A stretch of 64,000 bases of DNA from Carya illinoinensis (Eukaryota > Streptophyta > Magnoliopsida > Fagales > Juglandaceae): assembly GCF_018687715.1 (NCBI RefSeq), contig NC_056766.1, positions 17,114,001-17,178,000 on the forward strand. Reading direction: 5' to 3'. The notes under the pieces are model-generated. The model worked only from the letters and a program-made list of their open reading frames with translations, did not search any database and was not told the DNA's origin. The position numbers and the translations under genes were made by a program. Numbering within the stretch: position 1 is the stretch's first letter; every line of letters begins with the position of its first letter. Below, piece by piece: positions 22,192 through 34,339 of this stretch.

Positions 22192-22510
22192 ATTGTAAGG
22201 TTCTTGATAGAACCTACTGCAACCCAACATAGAAACACACGCATAGAAACGCACGCAAGAAGCAAATACAATCATCCATAGAAAGTATAACACTCAAGAA
22301 TGTATGAACAAGATTCCATTGCAAATCTTGCAAGAATCGGGCTGCTTACTACCAAGACAGAAAACTTACTGAAAGATCCTCAACTTCCAAGACAGAAAAC
22401 TTACCATCAAAATGTTCAAGGACCATGCATGATCACTTCTGCTTATATACTCATGGACGTGCAGTAAGAAATATTAAACACACTGCTTTAATCTCAAAAC
22501 GCAAACTAAA
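22192..22510 (+). repeat. 3' flank of U-box gene copy 1 (duplicated block end)
   Basis: This stretch matches 51237-51501 behind U-box copy 2 (landmark GATAGAACCTACTGCAACCC). It shows that the duplicated block extended past the gene, and that the LTR element and LINE were inserted after or independently of the duplication. It may contain the original 3' untranslated region. Confidence 0.75.
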
Positions 22511-22518
22511 ATCCGAGG

Positions 22519-24590
22519 TGACAGGTGTCACCTTGTAGTTGACTTATGGTTTAGAGTATGTGTGAAGTGATATGATAGTGTAAGAGTAGCGCAACGAAAG
22601 CATGACAAGTGTTGTGATGTAACTCGAGATTTGTCTTGAGTTACGTGACATGAAGGAGAAGTAGTGGTGAATGGAGCCCTATCTTGTAAGTGTTAGGATG
22701 AACTTATAAAAAGGGCCGGGAAATAGGAAGGTTCTGCTGACTGGGTTTGAGTAGAAGTTGGTATCGGAGTATGGAGCTTGTTTATACAAGCAGTCGTTCA
22801 TTGGACTATAAGTTGATCATAGGTGATAAAGGGTAAGGTACACGTGCATTTGGTGAGACACGTGTACTGGACGAATTTACCATATAATGAGTAATCCGTC
22901 CTAAGCATGGTTATAGGATGTTTAAGCCTTAAAGTTGGTTTAAAGTCATGTGACATGTATGGATGGTTGGGAATGGAGATTGAGTATGGGCTAGGAAGCA
23001 TGAAGGTACTATTGGGTATGTTGTCTAGGATCGGGATGCATGACTTAGTTGGTCTAAGTCAGGCATCAAAATAAGGTTAATAGAAGAGTAAGATGAAGAT
23101 TTTAACGTCTTAACCTCAAGGTGAAACACAAAGGTAGTGATGTTAAATTGACTCCGAAGGTTTTAGCATAGTAAATAGTATGTAAGAATCCAGGGATGGA
23201 CGGAGAGTGTTCCAAGTGAAGCGTAGTTTTATTTCTAGTATACTTACTTATGAATGAGATAGAGAATGACGTTGAGGTTATGTGTATGCATGTAGGTTGC
23301 CATCTGACACACACATGAAAGGACTGCATAGAATGAGTATGGCATGAAGTCCAGGTAATATTCATGCTCTTCCAGAGTTTTCTAAATAAACGAAAATGAA
23401 AAATGAAATACTTTTCCTTTACGATGCTTTACGAAGTGACACGAAACATGTTTTAGAAAAGAATGCTAAGTATAAGTTTTTAAGGATAAGTATGTAATGG
23501 CCCTCCTTGGCAGCCCCTTTTTAAGCACCCCAAGTATATAAGTGTATGCATGTGAATGGATGCTATACGTGGTAAGTACTGGATGTATTTTCATGAAAAG
23601 AAATGTCAATGTTTATGTCTTATGCTTTAAACGATGCAAAGAAAGTGTTTTAAATTACCTTTATGAACTAATGATTTAAAGGATGCATGAACTGATATTT
23701 TAAACGATCCCATGAAAGATGATGTTTAAACCCATACTTTTAAATGACTTTTATGAATGAACAGACTGAATGATTGAAAGAACTATAAAGAACTGAAATG
23801 AATGAAAGGACTGAATGGTTAATGTATGAAAACACGTAACGGTCATGACTAAATGAACGGATGATGGTACCGAAGGACTGGATTGGGTAGATTGCAATGT
23901 CGGGTAAGTAGCACTGGTAATACACCCAGTGCTACACCCTAACAGAATGGATTCTTAACCCGTGGCTACAGGCAAAATTAGGTCAAAAAAGTCGCTAACC
24001 CTAACACACGGGGCATAACAGTGTGCAACAGCCAATGAAAGTGATAAGAAAGAATGTATACATGTTAAGAAAAGATGTATGTATGATAAGACTCTTTAAG
24101 AAATGAAAGCAGCAAGGCATTATAACTTTTTTATGAGAAGAAAACCCTTTTAAAAAAAAAACTCCACCTCGCAAAATTTTAAAATGAATTGAATGTCTAT
24201 GTATGATATGTATGGAGTGAGGTATGCATGACTAAAAACCTATCTTATTATATTTTAATTATATGAAGTAATGCTTACGAGTTATCAATTCATTTTAGTT
24301 TTTATGTGTGCCCTCCTAGAGACAAGATGAGTATGATGCATCAGGACAGACACGGCTCAAGGGGAAGAGCACGAAAGCCTTGGCACAACGTTTTGTACAA
24401 GATATTTAAATTTAAAATTTTAATGTTTCCGCTGTAACCTTTTATATTAAGAAACATGTTTTATTTATAAACATGGAGTCTTTTGTATCCTGGCATAGAA
24501 GGAAAATAAATTTGAAAACGAACTATAATTCCCGTCTATTTTCTTAAAATCATTTTTTAAAAGACTCACCACAACGATGGGCATTACAAA
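22519..24590 (+). mobile_element. Probable LTR-element remnant, non-coding
   Basis: TGACAGGTGTCACC at 22519 could start an LTR; CTTATAAAAAGGG at about 22708 is a good TATA box, and TGGTATCGGAGT at 22759-22770 resembles a methionine-tRNA primer binding site. The following 1.8 kb has no open frame longer than about 90 codons and no recognisable domain. A second LTR was not found. Confidence 0.35.
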
Positions 24591-24597
24591 CCTTGTT

Positions 24598-24700
24598 GGC
24601 AGCACAGTCTTGTGCTTGTTCATCTAACAAATTTGACACTCCTTCACCAATTTCTTGATATCCTTCCTCATGCCTTGCCAGTAAAAACCCATCTTGGAAT
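24598..24700 (-). pseudogene. Gypsy integrase zinc-binding fragment
   Basis: Read on the minus strand this gives FYWQGMRKDIKKLVKECQIC, the end of the H2C2 zinc-binding domain that precedes the integrase core in Ty3/Gypsy elements, then a stop and a short tail (NKHKTVLPT). It is an isolated fragment. Confidence 0.7.
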
Positions 24701-24756
24701 TTAAGGTGCATGAATCACATGATTCAAATGGAATAAATTTGAGATCAAGACCGTCT

Positions 24757-25133
24757 TGGAAAAAGGTTGTGATAAAAGGATAGTGAATATTACAAAAAGA
24801 TGAGTGGACGAGAGATCAGATCATATTCACATTCTAACGTATATGTGATTTTGTAAAGGAGGGCTGATGGAATTATATGCTTCTCGGCATGTTGGACATA
24901 AATTTAAAAATAATATTTTATCAGGGAAGGCCTCAAAGGACCCTTAATCAAACTTTTGATTCTTTCTGTCCCTTTTTTTATTTTTTAAAATTTAAATTTA
25001 AATTTTATTTTTAACTTGGATAAAGAATATAACTTATAATTTTATCCACACTAAAGGAATGCTTGCAGAATGATGTGATATGAAAAATTTGTTAATAGTA
25101 GTGAAATGCTTGAAGTTAATTAGACGTTTTATT
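24757..25133. repeat. Dispersed repeat copy B, left half
   Basis: Matches the first half of copy A (3955-4690). It is interrupted by the LINE at 25134 and resumes at 30661. Confidence 0.75.
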
Positions 25134-25294
25134 AAGAACTTTGAAAAAAAAATTAAAAAAGTCTTCGCTCTGGTCAGCTTCTGTTGGGAAACTAGAGGTG
25201 GTGTTTTTTATGTAGAATTGCTAAATTCTCGTCATGCATGGGGGAAAGAGTCTCAAAGCTAAAGGCATACCACGGAAAGGAGAAAAAATTCTGA

Positions 25295-26590
25295 TTGGGA
25301 GGGTGCTCAAACCGAGTGGTAGGGAAGGATTTGATTAGCAATACAATGGCAAAGATCTGGAGGATTAGTAAGAAGGTCTCCTTCCAAGAAGTCGACAAAA
25401 ATACATATGTTATTACCTTCAGAACACATGCGGTTATTACCTTCAGAACGGATGTGGTTTTACACAGAATTTTGGAAGACAATCCATGGTTTTTTGACAA
25501 CGCATTGTTTCTTCTTATGCCCTACGACGAAATAATGATACATGGGAAAATAACTTTCGACAGTGAATCTTTCTGGATGCAAGTCCATAATCTACCTTTG
25601 GATTGTATGTCGGAGGAATGGGACAATCAAATAGGAAACTTGGTGGGAAAGGTAATAGAAGTTGACGTTGAGGAGGACGGCACTGGTTGGGGGAGGTGTT
25701 TATGTGTAAAGGTGGAGTTACAACTCAGAAAGCCTATTGCAAGGGGCTGATTCATAAATGTCCAGGGCACAAAACATTGGGTTCACTTCCGGTATGAAAT
25801 GCTACCAAAGATTTGCTTCCAATGTGGTTGGATTCTTCATGAAGAACAGGGGTGTCAAGCAAATCGAGAAGACCATAGTGAAGAAGACTTTGCTGGTAAG
25901 TCACAGTTTGGACCATGGCTTCGGGCTGAGGGTGCTCCAAGATGCTGGTCTGGCCAAACGCGAAATTCCAATGGAGAGGGGGTCAAGGAAAAAAGGAAAA
26001 GTGGCGATTGGGGAGGGGAGGAAACACTCGAGGGAAGCGTTGCAAAAGGGTGGCCGGTAGAGGGGCTAGACAAAGGACAGGCGAGTCCCATTCTCCCTTA
26101 GGTGCAGAAACCTACGACAGCAATAAGGGGAGACAATGTAGATGCTAGCTGGCAGGGTCAGAAGTCTGTAAATCTTGAGGAAGGTAGGGATGTGATGGAA
26201 GCTGATCTCCCCTCTATCCTGGGGGAAAAATTTCGGTCAAACACTGGGTAGGGTATTTTTAGGCAGGAAGATGGAAGGGAAACCGAAGTGAACTATGGGC
26301 TAGAAAAAGGGACTAGGCTCTATGGTACACCAAGTCGACCTCTTAATCAAAACGGGCCCAATCCTCTTACAGTTGCTAGCTCGGATGAAAATGGAGTAGG
26401 GGAAATACCGAATCCTGCTTTAAGTTAGTTAATGCAAAAAGAGGTACGTAGATGGAAATGCCAGGCTCGGGTGCAGAAATGCTCAACAACCTCTTCCATC
26501 TCTACAAGGTCTCAAGGTGCAAAACGTGGTATAGAGGCAAGTACTGTTAGCCTTGTTCCTCAAAAGAAATCCAGAAGAAATGAAGATCTT
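25295..26590 (+). pseudogene. LINE ORF1 (DUF4283 and zinc knuckle)
   Basis: One reading frame with four in-frame stops (about 25748, 26099, 26249, 26427). The first 150 residues are of the DUF4283 type found in plant LINE ORF1 proteins, with a mutated nonsense codon just before FINVQG. It is followed by a C-x2-C-x4-H-x4-C zinc knuckle, CFQCGWILHEEQGC (about 25812-25853), for RNA binding. The rest is charged and low in complexity. The frame runs into the ORF2 start at 26580. Confidence 0.8.
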
Positions 26591-29500
26591 AAGTTGGAAC
26601 TGCCGGGGGCTTGGGAACCCCCAAACAGTTCAAACCTTTCGCATGTTTGTGAAGGAAAAGCTTCCCGACGTGGTCTTCCTTATGGAGACCAAAATTCCAT
26701 ATGCTAGAGCTCATGGTATTGCTAAAACTCTCAATTTTAATGGTTGCTATGTAAGTGAGGCAGTTGGTAGAAGTGGAGGACTCATTCTTTTGTGGAAGCA
26801 GAAAGATTTGCTTGAATTGGTAATTTTCTCAAAACACCACTTTAATGTAATGGTGAATGATGCCTATTTTAATTTTAAGTGGCTTTTGACTTGCTTCTAT
26901 GGGCACCCGAATTCAAACTTAAGAAAACAGGCCTGGAGCTTGCTTTCCTCTTTCAAGCCTGGTGATGAGGGATGGGGAGTGATAGGTGATTTTAATGAGA
27001 TTCTTTTTAATGATGAGAAGGTGGGGGGAAAACCCAGAAATGAAAATCTCATGTGCACGTTCAGAAACCTTTTAGAGGAGGGAAACCTGCTTGATCTAGG
27101 GTGGAAAAGAAACAAGTTCACATGGTGTAACTGTCACGAAGATGAGTCTTTCACTAAGGAAAGACTTGATAGAGCTATAGCCAACCCAAGATGGAGATTA
27201 AACTACTCGAAGGTTTCAGTGGAATCACTTCCAGCTATCTGTTCTGATCACAGCCCAATACTACTATCCTGTAGTTTTGAGTGGTGCTCAGCATACAAAT
27301 ATCACTTCTCTTTTAAATATGAGGCCAATTGGAACAAGAAAGAAGGATGCAGTGAGATAGTATCTGAAGCATGGCAAGGAAGTAACGGAGGAGAGACAGA
27401 TTTGAATAGGATTTTAAAGAAGCTGGATAGAACAAGGAAGGGGCTTCAAAAATGGAGTAGGCACGTGGTTAGGGACAGAAACATATCCATAAAAGAAAAG
27501 ACCCAGTTGTTAAGTGATTTGCAAAGTTGAGAAGGACCTAGGACCAAAAAAGAACAAAAAGGATTACGACAAGAACTTGATTTTCTGTTGGAACAAGAAG
27601 ACACAAGGTGGAGGCAAAGGGCAAAGAGACATTGGCTGATTGGTGGAGACAAAAACACAAAATTTTACCATGCTTGTGTCAATCAGAGAAGGAAAAAGAA
27701 TACCATCACTAGAATACTAGATATGGAAGGAACAGTAATGAGTGAAAAGGAAGATATAGCAGGTTTCAAGAGCTACTACACAACAATCTACAAGTTGACA
27801 CAACCAAATTTAGTATGTATTGAGCAGAGCCTTTAGGGCTTGGAACCAAGGCTTACAGTTGAAATGAAGCAATAGCTGGACAGGGATTGTACAGAAAGGG
27901 AAGTGGAGGTGGCTCTCAAGCAAATGTCCCCCTTCAAGTCTCTAGGCCCTGATGGCTTTAGTGTAGGCTTCTTTCAAGAACATTGGGGAATAATTGGCCC
28001 TGAGGTCTCACAAGCAGTACTAGATTTATTTAAATTAGGAGTTTTACCAAGGGATTTAAACCACACACACCTGGCTTTAATTCCTAAGGTTAGCTCCCCT
28101 ATTTCAGTACATGATTTCAGACCCATCTCCCTTTGCAATGTGGTTTATAAGCTTATCTCTAAGGTCTTAGCACACAAAATGAAAGGCATGTTGGACAAGG
28201 TGATCTCATGGAACCAAAGTGCCTTTATCCCCAAAAGATTCATAACCGACAACATAATGGTGGCTTATAAGGTCCTTCATACAATGCAAACAAAACAGAA
28301 AGGAAAATAAGGTTCCATGGCAATCAAGCTAGATATTTCTAAAGCCTACGACAAGGTTGAGTGGGACTTTCTAGAGGTTGTGTTATTAAAATTGGGTTTT
28401 GAATAGAGATGGATAGACTTATTGATGAAATGTGTAAAGTATGTACCATATTCTGTTATCATTAATGGAATCCCATATTCTGTTATCATTAATGGAATCC
28501 CATGGGAGGCCATTCAAGAGGACTGAGACAAAGTTACCCCTTGTCACCTTATCTTTTTTTAATATGTGTTGAAGGACTTAGTGCATTACTGCAAAAAGCT
28601 GAAATGAGAGGGTTGATCAAGGGAGTGGCAGTAACAAGGGGTGGATTAAGAATCAACCATCTCCTTTTCACGGATGACTGTGTTATCTTTTGTAGGGCAA
28701 AGTTAGTGGAGTGGTATGTAATTCATGACATCTTGGTACAATATGAGCAAGCTTCTGGTCAAACCTTAAACAAAGAAAAAACCAGTGTCTTTTTAAGCTC
28801 CAACACAAGAAGGGAAGCAAGGGATTTCATTTTACAACAAGTAAATGGCTCGAGGTGCAATGACTATAACAAATATCTGGGCCTCCCTATAGTGGTTGGA
28901 AGATCAAAGTATAATTCTTTTAGAAGTCTGAAGGAAAAGATATGGAAGAGAATTAACTGCTGGAAAATAAAATTTCTATCTACTGCAGGAAAGGAAGTCT
29001 TGATAAAAAGTGTCTTACAGGCTATTCCAGCATATGCCATGAGTGTCTTTAAGTTACCAATTCTGCTTCTAAAAGAGATTAAAGCCTTGTTGGCCAGATT
29101 TTGGTGGAGCCATAAAAGAGAAGGGAGAGGTATTTACTGGAAAACCTGGAAGTTTTTAGGTTCAGTCAAAAATCAAGGGGGATTAAGCTTCAGGGATCTC
29201 AGTTGTTTCAATAAAGCACTTCTTGCAAAACAATTGTGGAGGTTTATGAAGGAACCAAACCTTTTGGTTTCTTAGGTTTTCAAGCATAAGTATTTTCAAC
29301 ATAGTGATCTATTGGAGGCCAAACTGAGAGGTTCACCCTCCTTTGTGTGGAGAAGCCTATGGTCTAGTCTGGGATTGATAAAGGAAGGAATGGTATGGAG
29401 GGTGGGGAATGGGAAAAGTATCAAAATTTTGAAGGACAAGTGGCTACCTCGTCCTGTGACTTTTCAGATCCAGACTCCCATGAATACCTTTGATATAGAA

Positions 29501-30621
29501 ACCAGGGTGGAAGCATTGATTGATGAGGTAACCAAATCATGGAAAAAAGAGGTGGTGGCTGCAGTTTTCAGAGAAGATGAAGCAATGTTGATCCAATCTA
29601 TCCCATTGAGCAGCAGAGGGTCATGTGACAGAAGGATATGGGAAGCTTCAGCAAGAGGGACTTTCTCTGTCAAGAGTGCCTACTTCTTGGAAACTTTACT
29701 ATAGAAAAGACGCACAGGTGACACATCCTCAGGTGGGTCTGCTAATGGCCTGTGGAAAAAGATCTGGTGCTTTAATATACCAGGTAAAGTCAAAATGTTG
29801 TTATGGAAATGTTTTAACACGATTCTTCCCACCAGAGACAATCTCTTCAGAAAGAACATAGTGGAAGGTAATACATGTCCAGTCTGTTTGAGGGAACCTA
29901 AAACCATAGTGCATGGAGTATGGGACTGTCCTGTAGCAACAGATGTATGGGGTGGGATTCCACTTTTTAGAAAATGGAAAAGGAACTTCCATGATTTCCA
30001 GCTGGCATTGGAACTGGCATTGTAGTTTTCCATCACATATGGACAAGGAGGAATGGTCTGATTTTTCAAGATGTTTTTAAGTCTCCCAATACAGTTACCA
30101 CAATGGCACAGGTAGACCATGCAATGTACAAGGAGGTTTTGACAAAAAATTCAGAGAGAATAGCTGGAAGACAAACAGATGAATCTAGGGGATAGGGGTG
30201 GTTATAAGGGATTCAGAAGGGGAACTAATGGGGTGTTTGATTTGCACCAAAGGAGCACGTCTCTTAGGTTTTCCAAGCAAAAAGCTATGCTCTTCATAGA
30301 GCTATGGAGTTATGCTTTGAGTTAGGATTGTCACAAATGTGTTTTGAAGGGGATGCTAAAGCTGTTATAGATGCTGTAAACTCAAAGGAAGAAGATAGTT
30401 CATGGTCTGGACAGAAGATTGAGGATCTTCAACAACTTATGGCAGCTTGCCCTGCATGGAAACTAGTCTTTGTACACAGATCTGCTAATGTAAGTGCTCA
30501 TACAACAGCTAAGCTAGCAATTAGAGTTTCTAGTGAAAATGTTTGGCTGGAAGATGGACTTGTTGAAGTCAAAAGATCCATCATGGATGACTTAGCTTGG
30601 ATTGTACCAAGTCATTCTTAG
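26580..30621 (+). pseudogene. LINE ORF2 (endonuclease, reverse transcriptase, zf-RVT, RNase H)
   Basis: The start is ATG at 26580 (MKILSWNCRGLGNP), the conserved beginning of the apurinic endonuclease. Endonuclease motifs follow: METK, GDFNEI, ERLDRA and SDHSPILL. Reverse transcriptase spans about 27900-28900 with GPDGF, DFRPISLCNVVYK, KLDISKAYDKVEW and LLFTDDC; the catalytic box is FTDD where FADD is usual. A zinc-binding zf-RVT region (CPVCLREPKTIVHGVWDC) is at about 29876-29930 and the RNase H end at 30304-30621. Frame 1 holds to about 28490; a shift occurs next to a 27-base duplication, and another before RNase H. In-frame stops are at about 27528, 27834, 28308, 29273 and 29702. Confidence 0.85.
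28447..28500. repeat. 27-bp tandem duplication inside the reverse transcriptase
   Basis: CATATTCTGTTATCATTAAT and the next 7 bases occur twice in a row, adding nine codons (YSVIINGIP twice). It is a local replication error in a dead element. Confidence 0.9.
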
Positions 30622-30660
30622 TAATGAAATTGTTTTCCTTTCAATAAAAAAAAAAAAAAA

Positions 30661-31045
30661 GTTAGATGTTTTATTGGATTTTGAGAAATGATAGAGAAAA
30701 AATTGAATAAAAATATTATAAAATTAAAATATTGTTAGAATATAATTTTTGTTTTAAGATTTGAAAAAGTTGAATTATTTTTTGTGTTTGTTTAAAAGTT
30801 TGGAAAAATTGTAATGATTAAATGAAAAAGTTGAAGATTTATAATTGAAATTTATTTGTGTTTGAGTAATGTTTGGAAAGGAAATGAGATGAAATGAAAA
30901 GAAACCATCCAAATTCCCAAACAACCCCTATGAGGAGAGGGGAAGAACAATTCCATATCATGGGAGATATATGCATATAAAATAGGATAATGATTATCCC
31001 ACAGACAAAAGCCACCGATGGTGGCCATCGGTTCTATATTTCTTT
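30661..31045. repeat. Dispersed repeat copy B, right half
   Basis: Continues the match to copy A after the LINE, including TGAGGAGAGGGGAAGAA and GGGAGATATATGCATATAAA. The first bases are the second copy of the LINE target duplication. The MITE part ends near 30925 at TTCCCAAACAACCCCT. Confidence 0.75.
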
Positions 31046-31528
31046 TTTACTTAGTGATTAAGAAAGTGTTTTTAAATAATGTTGTGAATTTTTTTTAAAA
31101 TATTTAAATATATAAAAAATGCATGAAAACAAAGAGGAATAGCCTATTCGGGGTTCACCATCAATGGCTTTTGTTTGTGGCTGTAGCAAGATCCTATAAA
31201 ATACTTCACATGATGAAACATTCCAAGGTTTATTTTCAAATTTTTATGGGAAACCGATTGGCATGTTTACTCTTAATTATAAACTTCTGTCCTTCATGTT
31301 GGATAACCTTTGGCTAGTTGTTTGATATGAAATTGAAATAATAGTTTTATTAAACTAAAAGGAAATGCAAACGATGGGGATGGGACACCAACAAATACCA
31401 CAAATAAGTTAATATAGAGCAAAAAATAAAAACAACAGCCAACGGGAAATGGCACCAAACCCAGAGTTTATGATCACAACTCATGTGATTTTTAACTCAT
31501 TCCATTGACAGGTTGCAATGTTGTGCAT
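31046..31528. other. AT-rich DNA without recognisable gene
   Basis: The first part (31030-31110) resembles 5720-5810 (ACTTA-TGATTAAGAAAGT). The remainder shows no conserved frame, tail or terminal repeat. Confidence 0.4.
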
Positions 31529-31790
31529 TGCTAGGATTAGCTATATATTTAGAGACGACTTTGAAATAGATTAGTAGAAGTAAATATAAAAAAACTCAAC
31601 AATCACACAAAGAACATCAAAATCTTAGTGGTCCAGTTTGAAAAAGCAACCTACATCCATTGGCGGAGTCGATCTCAAGGATTTCACTATCACAAAGATA
31701 GAGTAAAAGAGAGCAATCAGAAATCACTTCTTAATCCCGAAAGCCCTAATACACCCAATGAGCTCTCATATCTCACAAAAGTAGTTCTCT
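31529..31790 (-). repeat. Partial LTR of a minus-strand Copia element
   Basis: Matches 39940-40220 (GGATTAGCTA, TTTGAAATAGATTA, CTAATACACCCAATGAGCT). In the element's direction this is the promoter-distal part of the 3' LTR. It is cut at about 31790, where gypsy gag sequence begins. Confidence 0.75.
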
Positions 31791-32220
31791 CTCTGTTCCT
31801 CACTCACTTCATGGTTAGTCGTAGACGAAGACGCCTGGCCGCTTACCTCCTCACCATTAAGCAGAGGGAAGATGAGAGCCTACAAACTTATCTGGCCAGG
31901 TTCAACAAGGAGCGGATGACCGTGGAAGACCAAGACGAGAAGATCACATTAGCAGCATTGCTCGGAGGGGTCCGGCCCCGATCGATGTTCATGGCAAAGA
32001 TGGCAACGAAGACCCTTGCCACTCTCTAAGAGTTTATGGATCAGGTTAACAACTTCATCAATGTAGAGGATACCCTCCACGCCTTGGCAGAAGGAGGTGG
32101 ACGGGGCACGCAAAAGGGAAAGGGCCCTGAGCAAAGGCCCCACCTGAGAGAAGATAGAATGCAAGCAGCGGGAATCAAGAAAGGAGGAGCCCGCTGTGGG
32201 AGGCATGCGGCACAGGTTTG
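31790..32220 (+). pseudogene. Gypsy (Tat-like) gag fragment
   Basis: The frame reads LTHFMVSRRRRRLAAYLLTI, then EDESLQTYLARFNKER and DEKITLAALLGGVRPRS, a conserved gag segment of Tat-lineage Gypsy elements; after one stop (about 32027) it goes on as EFMDQVNNFINVEDTLHALA. The N-terminal half of gag and the 5' LTR are missing. Confidence 0.8.
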
Positions 32221-32639
32221 ACCGTTCGATGTTCATCGTCGCGAAGGAGAAGAAGCAGCACACCTTGGGGGAACGTCCCTACTGCACCTACCATTGAACC
32301 ACTTCCCACAACATTGGGGAGTGTCGATCACCTCCAACAGGCTACCATCCACCACGGTATCCACCCTCTCAGCGGAGGGAGCAGTCGTGGAGGGGACGCT
32401 TTAGGGAGAGGAGTCCAGCCTGGGAGCACCAATAGAGGAGGCGAGAGAGCCCAAGAAGAAGAGACACACAGTGAAAATTGCTCCCACCCTTTTAACATTT
32501 GTACCAGACGGTTCCCCTTGTAGGGGTAATTCACACCATCACAGGAGGATTCATCAGTGGAGGGGAAACTTCGTTTGGACGAAAAGCTCACGCCAGAGAG
32601 GCCCGATACCAAGAAGTTTACTCAGCCTCCTACTAACTA

Positions 32640-33130
32640 GTGAAGCACCCTCGAACTGAGCCCTCTCCTATAATCTCCTTTGGGGAAGCTGATGAGGAAG
32701 TTTTCTATCTGCGCGATGATGCACTGGTGTCACCATGCAGATTGCCAACTTCAAGACTAGAAGAATCATCATTGACAATGGCAGTTCGGCGGATATCTTG
32801 TTCTAGGATGCGTTCATTCTCATGGGGATAGACACGGCTCATTTCCAACCAACCCCAATGCTGCTAAAAGGCTTTTCGGGGGAAACGGTCCCATCGTTAG
32901 GGACCATTGCCCTGTCAGCTTTGGTGGGCAACCCACCCTGCGTCACCTCAATTATGGTCAACTTTCTGGTTGTTAAGGCTCCTTCCTCCTAGAATGCCAT
33001 CATTGGCCGCCCGATACTTAACCAACTATGGGCCATCACCTCCACCTACCACCTAAAAATCAAGTTCCCTATGGTCTAGGGAATCAGTGAGATCTAGGGA
33101 GAGTAGGCCTTGGCACGGGATGCTATATGT
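32640..33130 (+). pseudogene. Gypsy aspartic protease fragment
   Basis: The region encodes RRIIIDNGSSADILF, where DNGSS stands for the active-site D-S/T-G-S, followed by AFILMGI, the GFSGETV segment and NAIIGRPILNQL. These are in the order expected for a retropepsin. Frameshifts and stops break it. No reverse transcriptase or integrase follows, so the pol part was deleted. Confidence 0.75.
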
Positions 33131-33413
33131 AGGAGTTGAAGCCCACCAGGGGGGAAGTGACATGCTACACAAGCATGCTCCAATCTTGAAGTCATGATAG
33201 GCTCCCATCAAGACGCAAGCTATCCTGACTAGGAGGGAGGAAGCGGGGCTCATGCCAAGAAGAAAGGACCATTGGGGCCCTACCCATTTTCTCACATTTT
33301 TATGTTTTGTCTGCTTGCTTTGTAAATATGAACTTCTGGTAGATTAATGAAAATGCTAAACTTCTTTCAAGAAATTTGCAAAACCAGTCCCAAATTGCAA
33401 ATGACTACGATTC

Positions 33414-33905
33414 TTAATGAACGAAAGCTCCCTTGAGGGAATGACGAACCTCCCCTAAGGAACCACCTCGCGCAGGAAAGCTCCTATGAGGGAATGCTCC
33501 CCTGAGGAAATGACGAACCTCCTCCGAGGCCATGCTCTCGTGGGGGAAAGCTCCCCTGAGGGAATGTTCCCCTGAGAGAATGAACCAATACTCTCTTGAG
33601 GGACGGAACGAACCTCCCCAGAGGAAATACTCCTCGTGTGGGAAAGCTTCCTTGCTTGGAAAAACTTTTGTTAAGGAAAGCTCCTTGAGAAGATGATGAT
33701 CCTCTCCTAGGGGGAATGCTCTTGGGTGAAGGAAAGCTCTTGGTCGAAGGAAAGCTCCCGTTAGGAAATGAACGAAGGCTCTCTTGAGGGAACGATGGTC
33801 CTCCCTCGAAGAAATCACCTCGCACGGGAAAGCTCCCGTAAGGGAATGAACGAAGGTTCCTCGGCACAAGAAAGCTCCCCGAGGGAGTGAACATGCCCTT
33901 CCCTC
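33414..33905. repeat. Imperfect tandem array, GAAAGCTCCCNTGAGGGAATG-like units
   Basis: About a dozen short units with the words GAAAGCTCCC, GAGGGAATG and ACGAACCTCC follow each other with variable spacing. Such arrays are frequent in the untranslated 3' internal regions of Tat-type elements. Long frames on both strands over this stretch come from the repeat period. Confidence 0.7.
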
Positions 33906-34326
33906 AGAGGAATGCGAGAAGTCCAGAGATCAGCTTAAGCTCGCAAAGGCCCTAAAGTCCCATCGTGCTAAATTGGAAAGATAGGTCGGTAATGGTCAAG
34001 TTAAGTTACATATATACACATGCACATTGACTTTTGCAGCAAACTTGGTTGGGTTTGCCTTACGTGTTGCTCGGCCATCTACTAAAAAAATGCCAAGTCA
34101 GCAGTATAGTGCATCAAGGAAATTTCCATCATGGCCTCAACTGCGCGACGTAATTCAAGCAAGATGGGGACCTTATGTGCAAGATCGCAAGCAGGTTACA
34201 CTACAAATAGCCTCAGGGGTCAGTAAGGGCAGATGGTCAGTTATGCCTGGTGAGGTACCGGCAGGATAATCATCAACTCACTAGAAATCCAGAGGCAAGG
34301 TTTGGAAGTCGGATAGAAATCGGCTC

Positions 34327-34339
34327 AAAAGGGGGGCGC
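34327..34339 (+). other. Polypurine tract of the Gypsy element
   Basis: AAAAGGGGGGCGC stands directly before TGTCAAC, the likely LTR start. It is a typical plus-strand primer site. Confidence 0.65.

Larger units (their letters stand above)
25134..30660 (+). mobile_element. Full-length but decayed L1-type LINE
   Basis: The element carries ORF1 and ORF2 and ends with AATAAA running into 15 A at 30646-30660. The target duplication is TTAGACGTTTTATT before it (about 25120-25133) and TTAGATGTTTTATT after it (30662-30675), with one mismatch. It sits inside repeat copy B. About eight stops and at least two frameshifts show it is inactive. Confidence 0.85.

Noticed and set aside
22798..23925. Several minus-strand frames of 60-90 codons
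   Set aside because: No conserved domain, no codon pattern and no splice context; the stretch looks like non-coding LTR-element DNA.
33414..33894. Two overlapping minus-strand frames of 136 and 151 codons with repeated Ser/Phe/Pro motifs
   Set aside because: They are periodic translations of the tandem array; no homology to a protein family is visible.
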